Positions 9,901 to 23,115 of a stretch of 64,000 bases of DNA are shown here, one piece after another. Position numbers and translations under genes: made by a program. The notes under the pieces are model-generated. The model had not been told where the DNA came from and did no database searches. It saw nothing but the letters and a program-made list of their open reading frames with translations. Source of the DNA: Rhizophagus irregularis (lineage: Eukaryota; Glomeromycota; Glomeromycetes; Glomerales; Glomeraceae); contig NC_089429.1 in the NCBI RefSeq assembly GCF_026210795.1, forward strand, positions 4,960,001 through 5,024,000. The letters are read 5' to 3'. How positions within the stretch are numbered: position 1 is the first letter of the stretch; each line of letters begins with the position of its first letter.

Positions 9901-11559
9901 ATAACGCTTTTTTTTTATCATGGTATTATAAATCATGTGAACATAAATCACTTGATGTGCTAATTTTTACGGTGAATCTTAACCTGTTCCAGGGATTTAC
10001 GATAATATCTTATTCCCCCCCCCACACGCACGACAACCTGATTTATTTGTTTATCGTTAACACGTTGTACGCAGTACACATTTTTTTCTTTTCTCTTTTC
10101 AGTTATTTTTTAAAATATTCTTAAAGTTTAAAAAGATTTATTCTTAAACACTGGATTAAATATAGAGTATTATTTGAAAAGTTGAGAATATTTATGCGTT
10201 TTTTGTATAGAAATCTCTCAGTATTATTTTATTATTTTAACCAAAATAATATGGCTATTGTTAAATAAGCAAAGTTGTTCAGCAGGTATGAAACTACTCA
10301 GATATTTCTCTAAAACTATACTCATCACTATTTCATAATTTGTAATATTTTTAAATTTTCATACAAATACATGGAAATATCCAGATATTAATATTTATGA
10401 TTGTTGAGTAAATATTCATGAAATTATTGTTGTTTCAATTTACTGTGCGCGTATATATTTTACAGAATAATTTAGCACTTTATTAAACTATACTGGCTTT
10501 TGTTAGATAAGTAAAATTGTTTTTACTACTAAAATTTTCATTTTTTTTATTTTATTTTTTTTAACCAAATGTTTTTAATGATCAGTCATTTGAGTTCAAA
10601 TGAATTATTTAAATTGTTTGTCATTTCAAATCGTTTGCTAATACTGGTGCATATTATATAGTAAAAATTGTAGTTAATTTTATATGTATTCTATTTTATC
10701 AATTATGCTTACTTTTTATTTTTAGTAATATTCATAGGACATAATTAATATATCTAATCATATAAATGATTTTTATGGTTTTATACAAATTTACAATAAT
10801 TTCTAACATATGGTATTTATGGACTTTTTTTGAAATTTAAAAATTCACAAATGTCTGCAATAATTTTGTCAAGAAAAGAAAAAAAAAATGAGGGAATAAA
10901 GGAAGTTAAAGAGATAGTGAACATATCAAAATTTTGATAAATAAATTTAGTGAAAAAAATCTGTAGATTGCTGTAATGAGTAAATTCATGTTTAAACTTG
11001 AAAAAACTATTTCAATTAGTGTTGATGAATTTAAGATATAATAAAATTAACAACTTCAAAACCATACATCCATGCTTCAATGATACTGAAAAAAAACTGG
11101 GTTTGTAAAATTTCGTCTGTTTAATATTTTTATTCTTTTTGTGAAATCATATTTGTTTTTTTGTTTACTGGTTATAATGCAAAAGAAAGGTAGATTGTAA
11201 GGAAAAGAATTTGAGAAAAATTAAATTAATTTATTTATAAATATAATATAATATATACAAGCAAAAATCCAATATTACATTTCAAATATTACATAAAATA
11301 ATGAATACAATGTTATATATAAAAGGAAACTATCTTATTGTACAATGGGATATAAGTTTTAAATTAATTTCTGTAATTGTCATCATCATAATAATTTATT
11401 TATTACCTTTTTGAGTATGTGCTTTACAATAAAATTTCTTAAAATAAAATCTAACTCAAAAAATATTTTTATCTCCAAATATATTTTAGCACTAGCTTGT
11501 GTCAATAGCTTTGTTTTTTATTGCAAAAAGGTGTTATTAAAAATTTTGTATGATTAAGT
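9901..11559. other. Intergenic, no gene seen
   Basis: Very AT-rich, with homopolymer runs and a C-rich patch near 10013-10030. No coding frame, RNA gene or clear repeat found on either strand. Confidence 0.6.
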
Positions 11560-11870
11560 ACTACGGCCCTACCACAAGGGACTTCCTAAGAAGTGCACTA
11601 TGCTCCTCCCATAAAAATTACGCATAGCACCATGCCGTACCACAACCGACCGGTCCTATCGCAGGACTACAGCAAAATCTGGTACCCACGAGCTTACTAA
11701 AAGTAAGCGCCTATGCTCCAACCTTCGCATAGTACTATACCGCCCCAAAAATCCCAGCCAGCCCTACCGTGAGACTGCAGCAAAAGCTGGTACTCACAGG
11801 CTTACAAAGTAAGCATGCTATGCTCCCACCCATGCATAGCATCATGCTGCTCCATAAAAACACCCAAAAG
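11560..11870. repeat. Stem-loop tandem repeat, about 2.5 units
   Basis: GC-richer than its surroundings. Units of about 105-115 bases repeat a segment with CTATGCTCC, a short loop, GCATAG, then a GCAAAA(T/G)CTGGTAC element and a GCTTAC...AAAGTAAGC element. CTATGC...GCATAG and GCTTACTAAAAGTAAGC can form hairpins. Units diverge by point changes and small indels. No reading frame spans it. Confidence 0.7.
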
Positions 11871-13817
11871 ACTACTACAATATATCTCTAGACGTTTAAC
11901 GTTAAGTATATGTAGTAACAAAAAGAAAAATATAATAAAATGAATATGAACAAGAGGAAGGATGAGAATATGACAAGTGTGAGAAGGAAGAGTGTGAAAG
12001 TTTAAGATGATAAGAGTGAAAAGAGATGAGAGAGGAAAGAACGAAAAGCAAAAGAAGGAAAAGAAGAGTGAGAGAAAAAGGGAAGACGATTTGTAGTTTT
12101 TATGATAATTTATCATAATAGATCAATAATTGAGTTGAGATGACTCATTATTATATGGATCACATCATATGCATAATATTTATTTTTCTAGCTATAGAGT
12201 TTTTACGTTATAATAGTATAATAGTATGAAAAAATACATCATGTTCGGCGCTTAAAAAAATACGTAATCGTGTGCAGTAATAAAAACTCCTACAGAGACT
12301 CTATATTTCATAAATATGTAGATTACTATTTTCTTATTTTACTTTTTATTCCACATAGGCCATAGTCGTTTGATTGGATACCTACATAATTTTTTACAAT
12401 AAATTACATACTTGAGTGCTAAAATATGTGTTATTTTAGTTGGATGTCATTAATAAAGAATATTGTCATAAAAACCATTAGAAAAGACTAAAAAATTATT
12501 CACATTTTTTACAATATTTATTAACAAACATTTTACAGTACACTCGAATTGAGCTCAAATAATATAATCATTGGCTAGAATATTATGCTCTTTTTAGGAC
12601 CAAACAGTTCGTGAATTATTTGAATAATTAGAAACGAGTGAATAATTAAGGTAACGTCAAGTTGAACGGACATTTTACCAATTATTATTGTTACATTTTA
12701 TGAATCTGGCAAAATTTTAGCATTTAAGGCTCTTATAATTGAAGACAGTGATAGTTATAATTTGATATTTACCGTAAATATATATACACAGTATATTCAA
12801 AAATTTGGCGAAATAATTGAAAGGAATGATGGTGGAAATTTGTTAACTATAAATCTGTAAGTTCTTGGTAATAAATTAAAAGGTCCATATCATTATGTTT
12901 GTAACTCGGTATACTTTAAATGGTATAATTATTTGTTATTTAATGTTTACACAAAATGATAAGTTCCTTGTATCCATTACTAAGGATATAATTAGCGTTG
13001 TGGGTGAATACAAAAAAAATTATATCGTAAATATAACAACAATTTAGAAATATTTTTTAATAATTGTAAAAAAAAAATTTGTTATTACTTCAACAAATAA
13101 GGATGTATTTAAATTTTTGTGTTATTAAAATACATGGGTTATTTAATTTGGAAACATGAGAGTTGTTTTTTAAAAAAAACAATACTCCTGCATAAAAAAA
13201 AAAAATCAATTTTTTTATTATGAAAAGTTAATTATATATTAGATAAAGATATAAAAAATAAATTACGTAAAGAATTACGATGAACTGTAAATTATGTGAG
13301 GAAATATTATATATTATTTGTGTCAACGATGGAAAGAAAGTAATAATAAAAAGAAACCTCTTTGATCAAAGTTATTAAATCACGTGATGGTGTCATTTTT
13401 CTTTGATTCCTAATTTGGCATTAATGTGCTTTTTTTGGTAACAAAAAATTGAAATGAATTTTTTTTTTAATGATAAATTATTCACTAAATTTTCTGATAA
13501 AATAAATACGAAAAATCATTTTCATTGAACTTTAGGTCAAAGTTTTATAGGGCCAGTGAAACATTAAAATAATAGTTTTTTCACAGTTCATGTGATTTTA
13601 TAAGATTATTGAGATTTAAAATCGTAAATCACAAAAATTGTTTTTCACGTGAAATTAATTTTACCAAATAATACAATTTTCTAAAAATTCATTCCATCCG
13701 TAATTATGGATTGTCAATATGCATAGTATGGAAACAACTATTTTCGACATAGAATTTTTAACTTCTTTAAAGAAAAGTTCAATAGAATTCCGTTTTTTTT
13801 CTATTTTCATAATAAAA
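11871..13817. other. Intergenic, no gene seen
   Basis: AT-rich sequence upstream of the kinase gene. It contains CACGTG palindromes near 13382 and 13647. Short open frames here are low-complexity and unconvincing. Confidence 0.55.
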
Positions 13818-13825
13818 TATAAATA
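13818..13825 (+). promoter_or_regulatory. TATA box of kinase gene 1
   Basis: TATAAATA lies about 95 bases before the ATG at 13921, directly upstream of a duplicated leader segment. Confidence 0.45.
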
Positions 13826-13899
13826 CTCCATTAAATAATTTTCACGGTCAATTTTATTAAATACTCCATTAAATAATTTTCACAGTTAATTTTATAAAA
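13824..13899 (+). repeat. 38-base tandem duplication in the leader of kinase gene 1
   Basis: Two units starting TACTCCATTAAATAATTTTC at 13824 and 13862 differ at a few positions. They lie between the TATA-like box and the ATG. Confidence 0.85.
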
Positions 13900-13920
13900 T
13901 ACTTACTTGAATACAACGTT

Positions 13921-16525
13921 ATGAACACAAAAAATAATTCATTTTATACTACGCCAAGACTAAAATCTAGTCCTATGCCCGTTTTGTTTATTCCTTTTAA
14001 GAATGGTGAAAAAAAATGTAATTATTGTGGAAATGAATATTCCGAGACAATTAATTTTAAACAAAAATATTGCAAAAATTGTTTATTTTTGTATATTAAA
14101 AATTCAGAAAATGCAACTGGCAATAATACATACTTGGATGTACGTATAAAATATACTCAATGTATTGAACATGATATAGATAGGAGTAGTACGAACATTC
14201 AAGAATGGTGTAAACTTTGCTCTGAGATTTTATGCTTTAGACAAGTAACCCCAAATATTTCATCATTCAACAATCTAAATCCAAATTTGATTATAACAGG
14301 CTTCGAATTTTATGACTATCTAAATTATAATCTTTCTTTTGGGATAGTAAAATCAATTTTAACTAAAAAGTCCATTCCAATTCTCTATTTATCATGGTGG
14401 GCTAATTATGATGAATGTATAATTTGTCATCAAGAACTAGAATATATAAACGAGAATCCAACAAATATCACAAAGATACAATCTGATTGTCGAAAATGGT
14501 GTTCTCATTGCTATATGATTTATACTGGATGTAGATATTGTTTAACAACAAATGTTATTTTCGGAATTATAGATCAAACACAATGTAAGAAATGCAATAG
14601 GATATTATATATTGATATTACAATTTTTGGCAGTAGAAATTATATTATAGATGATTTTATTATTTCCACAAAATTGAACTATGATAAATTCTATGAGATT
14701 GCTATTTATAATAGCGTATTTGGTAATGTAAGTGTAAATCCATTAAGTATACATACGTTTATTATGAACTTTCTATATATAATATCATTTAAACAAGAAA
14801 TAAAGTTGATTCCACATTCTCAAATCAAATATTTAAAGAAAATAGCAGAAGGAGGATTTAGTATTATTTATAAAGCAACTTGGTCCAATGGCGTATACAA
14901 TACTGATGTTGCTATAAAAAAATTACATGATTCACGAAATATCAGTAAAGATTTTCTAAATGAGGTAATATTATTTAGCGCTAATATATTGTATTATGTT
15001 GAAATGTACTTATCTTTTTTTTTATTTATACTTTAGTTAAAATTACTTTATCAATGTAATCAATGTAATAATAAAATTATAGAAAGGGTAATTATTACCT
15101 GTTATGGTATTACACAAGATCCTATAACGAAAGAGTACATGTTAGTAATGGATTATGCAAATGGTGGAAATTTACATGATTATTTGCAAAAGAATTTTAT
15201 AAATATTACATGGAAAAAAAAAATAAATATTTTATGGGAAATTATAAATGGGTATATATATTTTTGATGCATTAGTTTATTAAATGTTTTAAGTTCATTA
15301 AAAAAAAAATTTTTTTTATTTTAGACTTCAACATATTCATGACAATAATATTATACATAGAGATTTTCATAGTGGAAATATTTTATTATCTTATCAATTG
15401 GAAGATGAAGAAGGTAAAGTTATACAAAATTGGAAAATTGGAGACTTAGGATTATCACAGCTTGTAAATGATAATCTTTCAAATAATGAAGTATATGGAG
15501 TAATACCTTATATTGCGCCAGAAATATTCAAAGGAGCTGCATTTTCAAAAGAATCCGATATATATAGTTTGGGTATGATTATGTGGGAACTTACAACAGG
15601 TTGTAAACCTTATTCCAATATTGAACATGATATTCACCTTATGTATGAAATTATTGATGGAAGGCGGCCTGAAATTACAGATGATACCCCTGTATGTTAT
15701 GCTAATTTAATGAAAAAATGTTGGAATTCTGATCCTTCGAAGAAAAGACCAACTATTGATGAAATCATTTGTACAGCTAGAAAATGGGTTCATGGTACAT
15801 TTCATAGTACATTTGAGCAAGCCGAAAGAAAAAGATTAGAATTAATACAATTAAAGAAACTTGGACCTGACTTTTATGAAAAATATCATTCAAAAGCGAT
15901 TTATACAAGTAGAGCATTAAGTTCTTTAATTTCTCGATCTTCTACAAAATTATCTTCAATTATTTCATTTAATTCATTTAACGCGAAACAAGGTATATTA
16001 CAATACACTGTAAAAATAATTAACTATTAATTTAAAAAAAAACTTAAATACTTCAAGTTTATATATAATAATATCTTTTATTAATTTATAGAATATATTA
16101 CAAAGGAAATTGATCTTGATATTGATATAAATAATATTCAAAGGTAATTACCGTAAATTATGAATATTATATTTTACAAAAAAAGTTAAATACTCTACTA
16201 TTATACATTCATTTATTTAGTTCATCTGCACGAAATATAAATTCAGCTGCTCAAGACACATTTAACTCTCAGAATCAAAACGGAATTTATATCAGTAGAC
16301 CATTAAGTGTAACTAAAGACTCTTCAAGAAAACGTAATTTTGAAGAATTAAAGATTGAAACTCAAAAAAATAGTGAGTAAATTTTTTTTATTTGCATATA
16401 AATAAATAATATTCAGTTTGTAGAATATTTTGTTAATTGTTAAATTATTGTTTTTTCTTCTTTTTCTTTTTTACAAAATAGGCAAACATTTTAAGGCTGA
16501 TAATTCATATGAAGAACTTTATTGA
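13921..16525 (+). CDS. Protein kinase with N-terminal Cys-pair region (six exons)
   Basis: Proposed exons: 13921-14964, 15037-15251, 15325-15992, 16092-16143, 16221-16372 and 16482-16525. All junctions are GT-AG and phases match, giving about 724 residues. The N-terminal ~300 residues hold CxxC pairs (C33/C36, C51/C54 and later ones) that may bind zinc. The kinase domain has the glycine loop A-E-G-G-F-S-I-I-Y (~309), V-A-I-K (K333), H-R-D-F-H-S-G-N (~431-438), D-L-G in place of D-F-G (~460) and I-A-P-E. All main catalytic residues are present, so it is probably active on Ser/Thr (TKL-like). A serine-rich tail has a repeated Y-x-S-R-(A/P)-L-S motif. Substrates cannot be told. Exons 4-6 are the least certain. 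Confidence 0.85.
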
Positions 16526-19500
16526 CTGTGATTGTGTTGTTAAATTTTCTGTTCATCGAAAATTTTATACTTAAAATTAACTTAGTTCGTACAATTGATT
16601 ATTTTAGGTAATCAAACTAGAATGTGTTTATTATACTAACTATTAAATATAAAGAAGTTTAACATTTCTTGGGTATGATTAGAATCGGAATATTTTATAA
16701 AGGTGAAATTTACGAAGATTCATTTCTTAACAAATACTATATTTTCCACTATCTAATGATCCTATCAAATAAATTAGTTTATTAAAAGAATTTGTAAAGT
16801 TTTATATTAATCATTTTTATTAATAAACATAAATTCTCAGATGTTTCAACAGCAAATTTTTTATATATTAACCATCAAACTATAAAAATTGGCTTTTTTA
16901 GAAATAAATGTATGACATGATTTATTGTATATATAATACATGATAATATTTTATTATATAAAAAAACATACAAAATATGCTTCTGTAAGTAATTTCCAAT
17001 AACCATAGTACATTTCAATACGTAGAAATCCATATAATAATTGTGGTTGTTATATATCCTTAAAAATAGAGATTAAGCTTTATGCTATGTGAATAACTAG
17101 ATACTAATTATCCTATAAATTTACACTATGTTTTTGTATTTCAAACTAATATTAATAACGACGAAGTTAAAGGATCTGAGCTATAAATTAAAAATATTGT
17201 AGATCTTTCTTTCAGATAATGTCAATGGAAACCAGTTTGATTATGTGTAGACATTTACTTATAATTATTATACTTACTGCATGTCAAATAGAGTTATTTT
17301 GTTAAAAGAAACTAATCATATTACTGGCAATAGTAAATTAGATAAAGGACTATATATGTGCCTCTGGCGTCGCTTTGCGTCAGTTGATGCATCAGGTGTT
17401 GATTGACATCTGACCTGCGTCACCTGTATCGCACAATAAAGGTCTTCATTAGTAAACACTTTTTTTTATTAATGAAATTACTATGAAAATTTATACCTAA
17501 TCGATTTATTTGAAATTATTGTTGAAAATATTTATAATTTATAATAATATTGAATGAAGTGTTTCCCATGAGTTTGAATCGGAACAATCTGATACTTTGA
17601 TATTTTAGAATTACATATTTTTAATGTGATAAGTAAATTTATTTAATAATAAATTTTATAGTATTAAGTCTGGATAATTTAATATTTGTTTATACTTTAA
17701 TGTTATATGACAAGTGACACGCATCAGGTATCAATTTACATCTGGCGCATATCAGGCGCTTAATCGACACCTGAGGCACAAGATGTAAATATTATATGCT
17801 AATTTTTATGATATTGAAATAGAATAAATAGAATAAATAGTATACGAGATTAGCTTTATTATATTTTGTGGAATAAGAAAAAAAGGTAAGTACCAATTAA
17901 AAGATTAGAGTATGAATGTTAAAGGAACATTTTAAACTCAAATTAATCATCACTATTTTTAAATATTCCACTTGTATATTTTTTGGCAAATTCATACCTC
18001 TGTTCAATCTACTGTATCATGAATTTTTGAAAACATTTTTTTTAAAATCATTCTCTAAATAGTGATTAATTCAAATATTTTTTTTTTTGGACTATTCTTA
18101 AAATAATGTTATTTTTGTCAGAAATAAAATAAAGTAGTTTTAGAAAGCTATTTTATTAATCTAATTTTCGTATATACAATAGAATATGTCAATAAATTAT
18201 AAATTAATATACAGTGATTTTTTTAATGTGCCCGAGTCACTCTTTATTATTATATTAGAATTTCGTGAACTATAAAAACATGATAATAATAAAATTGACC
18301 TCCTACCCAGTCGGCAGATACCGATAATAAATAATAAGTTATAAACAATAATTTATAATTATAAACAAACAAACATTGATTATGCCAAAAAATGAAAAGA
18401 ATCAATCAGTCTAATTATCTGAATCACATGTATATTATTCTGGTGCCAATTTTGATGACTGATGGCCAATATAATCTTGGTTAATGTAGATAAGAATTTT
18501 TTTAATTATCATAATTCACACACAAATAATATATCGGATATACCTTGTTACAAAACAATAAATTATTACACATAATGAATTTACAATTATATAAATAAAG
18601 CAGGTATAGGACCTTAATGTAAGCTCAGATAATTTGTGTTCAGAATGTTTCTTTCACAATCTGCATTGTGAGTTATAATTCTATGCATATTTTTTTAATA
18701 GGATCTTCTCCTTTTTTTAATTCTACTAATATCCACCAATTTATAGGGATACTAGTACCTTTTACATATTATTTGTCATTTGAGAATCTTTATCGCAGAA
18801 CTTGGATATTGCAGAACTTGACCAACATTTATCAAATAAAAGTTGCACAGATCATTCCAAAACGTACTCACTGTGGATTATCAAAAGGCTTATTTCTACT
18901 TTGATATACTAACTAAGCCAAGCTGTGTAAATAAGAATTGGAACTATTTATTCCACCACCCTGGTTTTTTCAAATATAATTGTCTCTTTAGCAATGGTAT
19001 TTTAAAAATATCTTGTTGAAAGCAAAATACTAGAAATTTATAATATGAATATATTAAATATGTAAAATTAAAAATTATTAAATAGCAATGATATTAATAA
19101 TAACATTCTTAATTTTATATTCTGGATAAAGAAAAAATGCCAACATATAACTCCTCATCTTCAAATAAAATGTTTCCATAGAATAACAAAAAGTCTATTA
19201 AAGGTATACAGTTTTCCAATATTTATTAATTTTTAATGCTAAAATTCATTACTATAAAAAAACCGATAAATGATATTGATGTATTGATTTAAATAAATAT
19301 TAATATCAAATTCAGTTCTTTTCACCTTTTATTAAAAATAGCAATGCATTTTTGTTTAAAACTAGATTAGGTTGATGAACGGTGACTTTGTCACCACCAG
19401 ACTGGCTGAGATTTATGTTATTAGGTTTTATTATTTTATATGAGTATTTTGTTTATTATGTAAATAAATTTAAATTTTTCTGATAAAATTTAAGGAGATA

Positions 19501-19849
19501 ATATTTGTGGTGATTGTTATTTGTGAATAAGAGTTGTTTAGTTAGTTGGATTGGTTATGGATATTATTAGTTAATAAATCAATTGTAGATTTAGGCTATT
19601 GTAAAGGTTTTATTTCTAAAATTTGGAATACATGTGATGATACTTTTATTTGAATAAATTGTTTATGATTTGAAAGAAAAAAAAATTGACTTGGAAAGAA
19701 TAGATTTTACCTGTATTTATAGATATTTGAATAATTGTTGATTTTCTTATGGTTATATAATTATTTATTAAATAATAAGTTTATATTTATTGTTTTTATT
19801 GTTTTGGTAAATATTATTAGTATTTAATATAATGTACTAATTGAACTAA
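16526..19849. other. Long intergenic stretch, mostly featureless
   Basis: AT-rich, with no convincing gene. It holds a loosely inverted-repeat block at 17358-17779 and an exact GGTGAC-TTT-GTCACC hairpin at 19381-19395. A short frame at 18668-18904 has no recognisable domain. Confidence 0.5.
17358..17779. mobile_element. Possible decayed inverted-repeat element
   Basis: The left end GTGCCTCTGGCGTCG resembles the inverse of the right end (GTGCCTCAGGTGTCG on the minus strand). GC-rich GCATCAGGT...CATCTG blocks recur directly inside. No target duplication is seen. Confidence 0.3.
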
Positions 19850-20117
19850 TTAAGCTACATAAAGAATAATAAGGAAAAAAATATAAAATATATTTATTAG
19901 TAAATGATCCAATATTTTATTTTGATGTTTTTCTTTCTGTTTTTCTTCCCATTTTTTTGCTTGATTTTCCTCTTTGCTCTTGATGTTTGTTATCTTGAAC
20001 AGTTGTATGATTGTCATCTTGTATAATTGTATTATCAGCCTGAATTTCATTTGATAAGTCATTGTTTACATTTGGTTGTAAAAAGATTTCATCTTGTGAA
20101 TCAATATTAGTTTGCAT
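19850..20117 (-). pseudogene. Possible N-terminal fragment of a transposase-type gene
   Basis: An ATG at 20117 opens 66 codons rich in D, N and Q that end in a basic stretch (G-K-S-S-K-K-M-G-R-K). This resembles the region before the BED zinc finger in hAT transposases, but no finger follows, so it looks truncated. It lies on the same strand as the larger hAT remnant. Confidence 0.35.
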
Positions 20118-20299
20118 GAGGTAATGATAAAGAAGAAAGTTTTGGAATTTTTTGTGGATGGGACAAAACTGATACCTGAGTTTTCTCTCTCTTCTTAGAT
20201 TTTGTTGAGAATGATTTGGCTATCTCTGCAGCAGCTGAGGTTGATGATTGCATAAAAGTGTCACTTGTTTGTTTTTTTTCCTAGGAATAAACTTGAGGA

Positions 20300-21920
20300 T
20301 TTATGTGATGATGAGTGTGTCTCAATAAAATTTATTTGTGTGATTCTTACAAGAAGTAGGTCTTCTATTATTGACAAATAGCCTGTTATGTATAGAGAAG
20401 AACCATGTAAAATTTTAGCTGAACTGGAAGTATGTGTGCATCTTCTGGGAAATGGTATAATTTAAATGAGAGCGAGTTATTATTTTGGTTATCAATGTAT
20501 TCTCTAGCATTTAAAGGAAGAGTAATTTTATTATCACTAATTTCTGAATTGTCAGAAGCAACACCTATAAGTACAATAAATAATGAAGATTTAGAAAACT
20601 CTTCATCATTAATTTAATATTTATTTTCTGTGTAAAATTTATTCACAAACATCCCATGCTGTATTCCAATGTGTTTTGACTGAATTGAAAAAAAAATTTT
20701 AATTTCCTTATATAATGCATTTCCAGCTCTATGTCCAATCATAAAAAAGTGAAATTTCTGATATTTTTGTAGTCTTTTTTTTTTGCCTATTCAATTGAAA
20801 TTATATCTTTAGTTACTGAATTAATATGATTTTCTATGCATCTGACTATCATTATGTGGATATTTACTCATTACTTTTCTTTTAGCTGATTGTATAGCTA
20901 CTTCCGAATCCTGAAACAACTGCTATAATTTATCTTTATCTATTTTTCTATAACTTTAATTAAGTATTTGTTCTTCATTAAATTCAGCTGTATGATGTTG
21001 AGATAAGAAATCATCAATCAAATATAGTAGAGTTATAATTATAAATGCATATTTTGTTTAATCTCTGGTACACAATCGCTTGATTGCTCACTAACTTTAA
21101 ATAAAAATTAAAATAATTTATAAATAAAACAGTCATGCAAAATAATTATATGATACATACAAATAGTGGGTTGTCTCCATCATAATTATTCCAATAACAA
21201 AATTTTCCACAACACCTCCCTTATTAAATGATTGAATATTAAGTTCATGAATCATCTAACAATAAGAAATGTTTAATATTTTATATAATAGTAAAATTAA
21301 AAAATTCTAACTCAAAGTTGAATTCTTCACTTAATGTAATACTTCCTCAATTTTTAATGTTATATTAGCTGTTTTTGAATCCAAATAAGTAGTTGAAAGT
21401 ATTGTTCACTTTAGAAATTCATATTTAAAGCATAAACTCTTTATAAAAAGTAGAATTTACGACAGAAAACAGATTTCCACAATATACAAAGCAATGTATT
21501 AAAGCTATATTAGTTTTTGTAAAATCAGATATACTATCCTTTTATAATTAGCACTAGCAGTAAGCTTTGTAGAATTATTGCTATCTTTACTTTGATGATA
21601 TTGCAAGCAAATTTTAATATTATATGTAACTTTAGAATATTTTAAAGCTAGATGTAATTTCATTTTATTTGGCTTTCCATGTTTCCAAGTTGCTGAACAA
21701 AATTTACATATTGCTCCCTTATGAGAATTATTTGGAATATCTACAATATTAAAGTATTCATAGTATATTTTATCCTCTTTTTTTGCCTCCTTTTTTATGA
21801 ATTAAGTTGAAGTATTGTTTTCTATATCTTTTAATGTATTTGATTCATTTGAATTAATATTTAAATAATTTAAATCATCAATATCTAAAATAGTGCTCAT
21901 ACTATCCAAAGTACTATTAT
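20300..21920 (-). pseudogene. Decayed hAT-family transposase with BED zinc finger
   Basis: Reading right to left: an acidic N-terminus (~21.9 kb), then a BED-type finger (C-K-F-C, W-K-H-G-K-P, M-K-L-H-L; ~21.72-21.65 kb), then a T-L-S-T-T-Y-L-D-S-K block (~21.4 kb). Further down come an A-K-R-K-V-M-S-K-Y-P-H block and an R-C-I-E-N-H-I-N piece (~20.9-20.8 kb). These follow the usual order of fungal hAT transposases as I know them. Frame changes and stops interrupt all parts, so the element is dead. Intact elements of this type cut and paste with 8-base target duplications. Confidence 0.7.
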
Positions 21921-22209
21921 CAGTGCTTTATTAAATTAAATAAAAGTGAATTAATATATAAATATATTAACATACATACTATTGTTAAAAAAGTTTTTCT
22001 TAAAAAAAATAATAGAATGATTTATTAAAAAGAAAATTGTATTTATATTTTTAGAAATGATATAAAAAAGAAAATTTTTTTTTTTTCTAATGCATCTCTC
22101 ATTAGCTGTATTTATAATCTATTTTTACTAGTAAACTGAATATAATGCAAAAGGTTGAAAACAAACATTAAAATTATATTAATTTTTATTAGGCTTAGCA
22201 CTTAAATAC

Positions 22210-22420
22210 TTTAAAAAAAAAAGCCACCATTCAAAATATTTAATAAAGAAGCCATAATTTAAACATTTAACTAATAACAAAAAGCCACAGTACTTAATAA
22301 AAAGCCATTAAATCAAATATTTAACATAAAAGCCATTAAACAAAAAAGCCATTATCCGAATCAGCCTAAAATCAGCCTAAAACCAGCTAATAGAACAAAA
22401 AATGGCTTAGATCAATTGAC
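22210..22420. repeat. Clustered A(n)GCCAT motifs
   Basis: AAAAGCCAT or close variants occur about six times on the plus strand (22219-22350), with one AATGGCTT at 22400, plus CAGCCTAAAA twice. Such subterminal repeats are typical of hAT ends, and the block adjoins the hAT remnant. I could not define a terminal inverted repeat. Confidence 0.55.
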
Positions 22421-22454
22421 AATATCAACAATTTTCCCTAGTATAATAATATAA

Positions 22455-22700
22455 ATTTTTATGTAAAGATTAAAATTATATGGGTGTAGAGCAATATTAA
22501 CAGCAAGATCTGAAGTACCTGAAAATCTCGAAGAACTACTTTATAATGGGATGAAAAAGAGTTAGTACAAAAAGCAAATTTCTTTTTCAACGATCAAATC
22601 TTCTGAAATGAAAATTATGTTAGAATAATATATGTATTTAGGGCCAATTAAAGAAAATTCTCTGACTAAATACAATTCCTAATGGTTGAAAGTGCAGTTA
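22455..22700 (+). pseudogene. BTB-SPRY fragment (BTB domain)
   Basis: It matches K-L-Y-G-C-R-A-I-L-A-A-R-S-E-V, L-L-Y-N-G-M-K and I-S-F-S-T-I-K-S-S-E-M-K-I of the intact genes, with stops and small indels. It is on the plus strand, unlike the three intact genes to its right. Confidence 0.75.
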
Positions 22701-22929
22701 AGATCTTTAATGTTATTAACCGGCCGAGATATTTATAATTCTGAATTAAATCACGGAAAATTTATTAAAGGTCGAGCTTTTTGTAATTTTTGCATTATAC
22801 CCAAAAAGTATTCAGTATTGATAGTTATTATCAATTCTATTAATCGAACTAAATAACTTAATATAAGTAGGTTTATTTAAATAATTTGTTCCTAATATAT
22901 AATTGCAATACAATAATTTGATATCCTAA

Positions 22930-23115
22930 GCTACCCTAAGCTTTGAGTTTCCTTCATTCCATTATAAAGTAATCTATCGGATCTTGCTGCTAAAATTGCT
23001 TTACAACCGTATAATTTTTTTTTCATCTTCGCATAAGATTTCTATATCGCTATATTTAGGATTATTTATTAATAATTTTTAGATCTTGTCCTAATGAATA
23101 TCCTCTCATCATTTC
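22930..23115 (-). pseudogene. BTB-SPRY fragment (N-terminus)
   Basis: Read on the minus strand from about 23113 it reproduces the M-R-G-Y-S-L-G-Q-D opening through R-A-I-L-A-A-R-S and L-L-Y-N-G-M-K-E, with a frameshift and a stop, and ends abruptly. It faces the plus-strand fragment at 22455-22700, so the two are convergent. Confidence 0.75.

Noticed and set aside
10013-10030. C-rich patch
   Set aside because: A short homopolymer-like run without repeat context; no function can be supported.
18668-18904. 78-codon plus-strand frame
   Set aside because: No domain, no supporting promoter or splice signals, and AT-rich composition like the surroundings.
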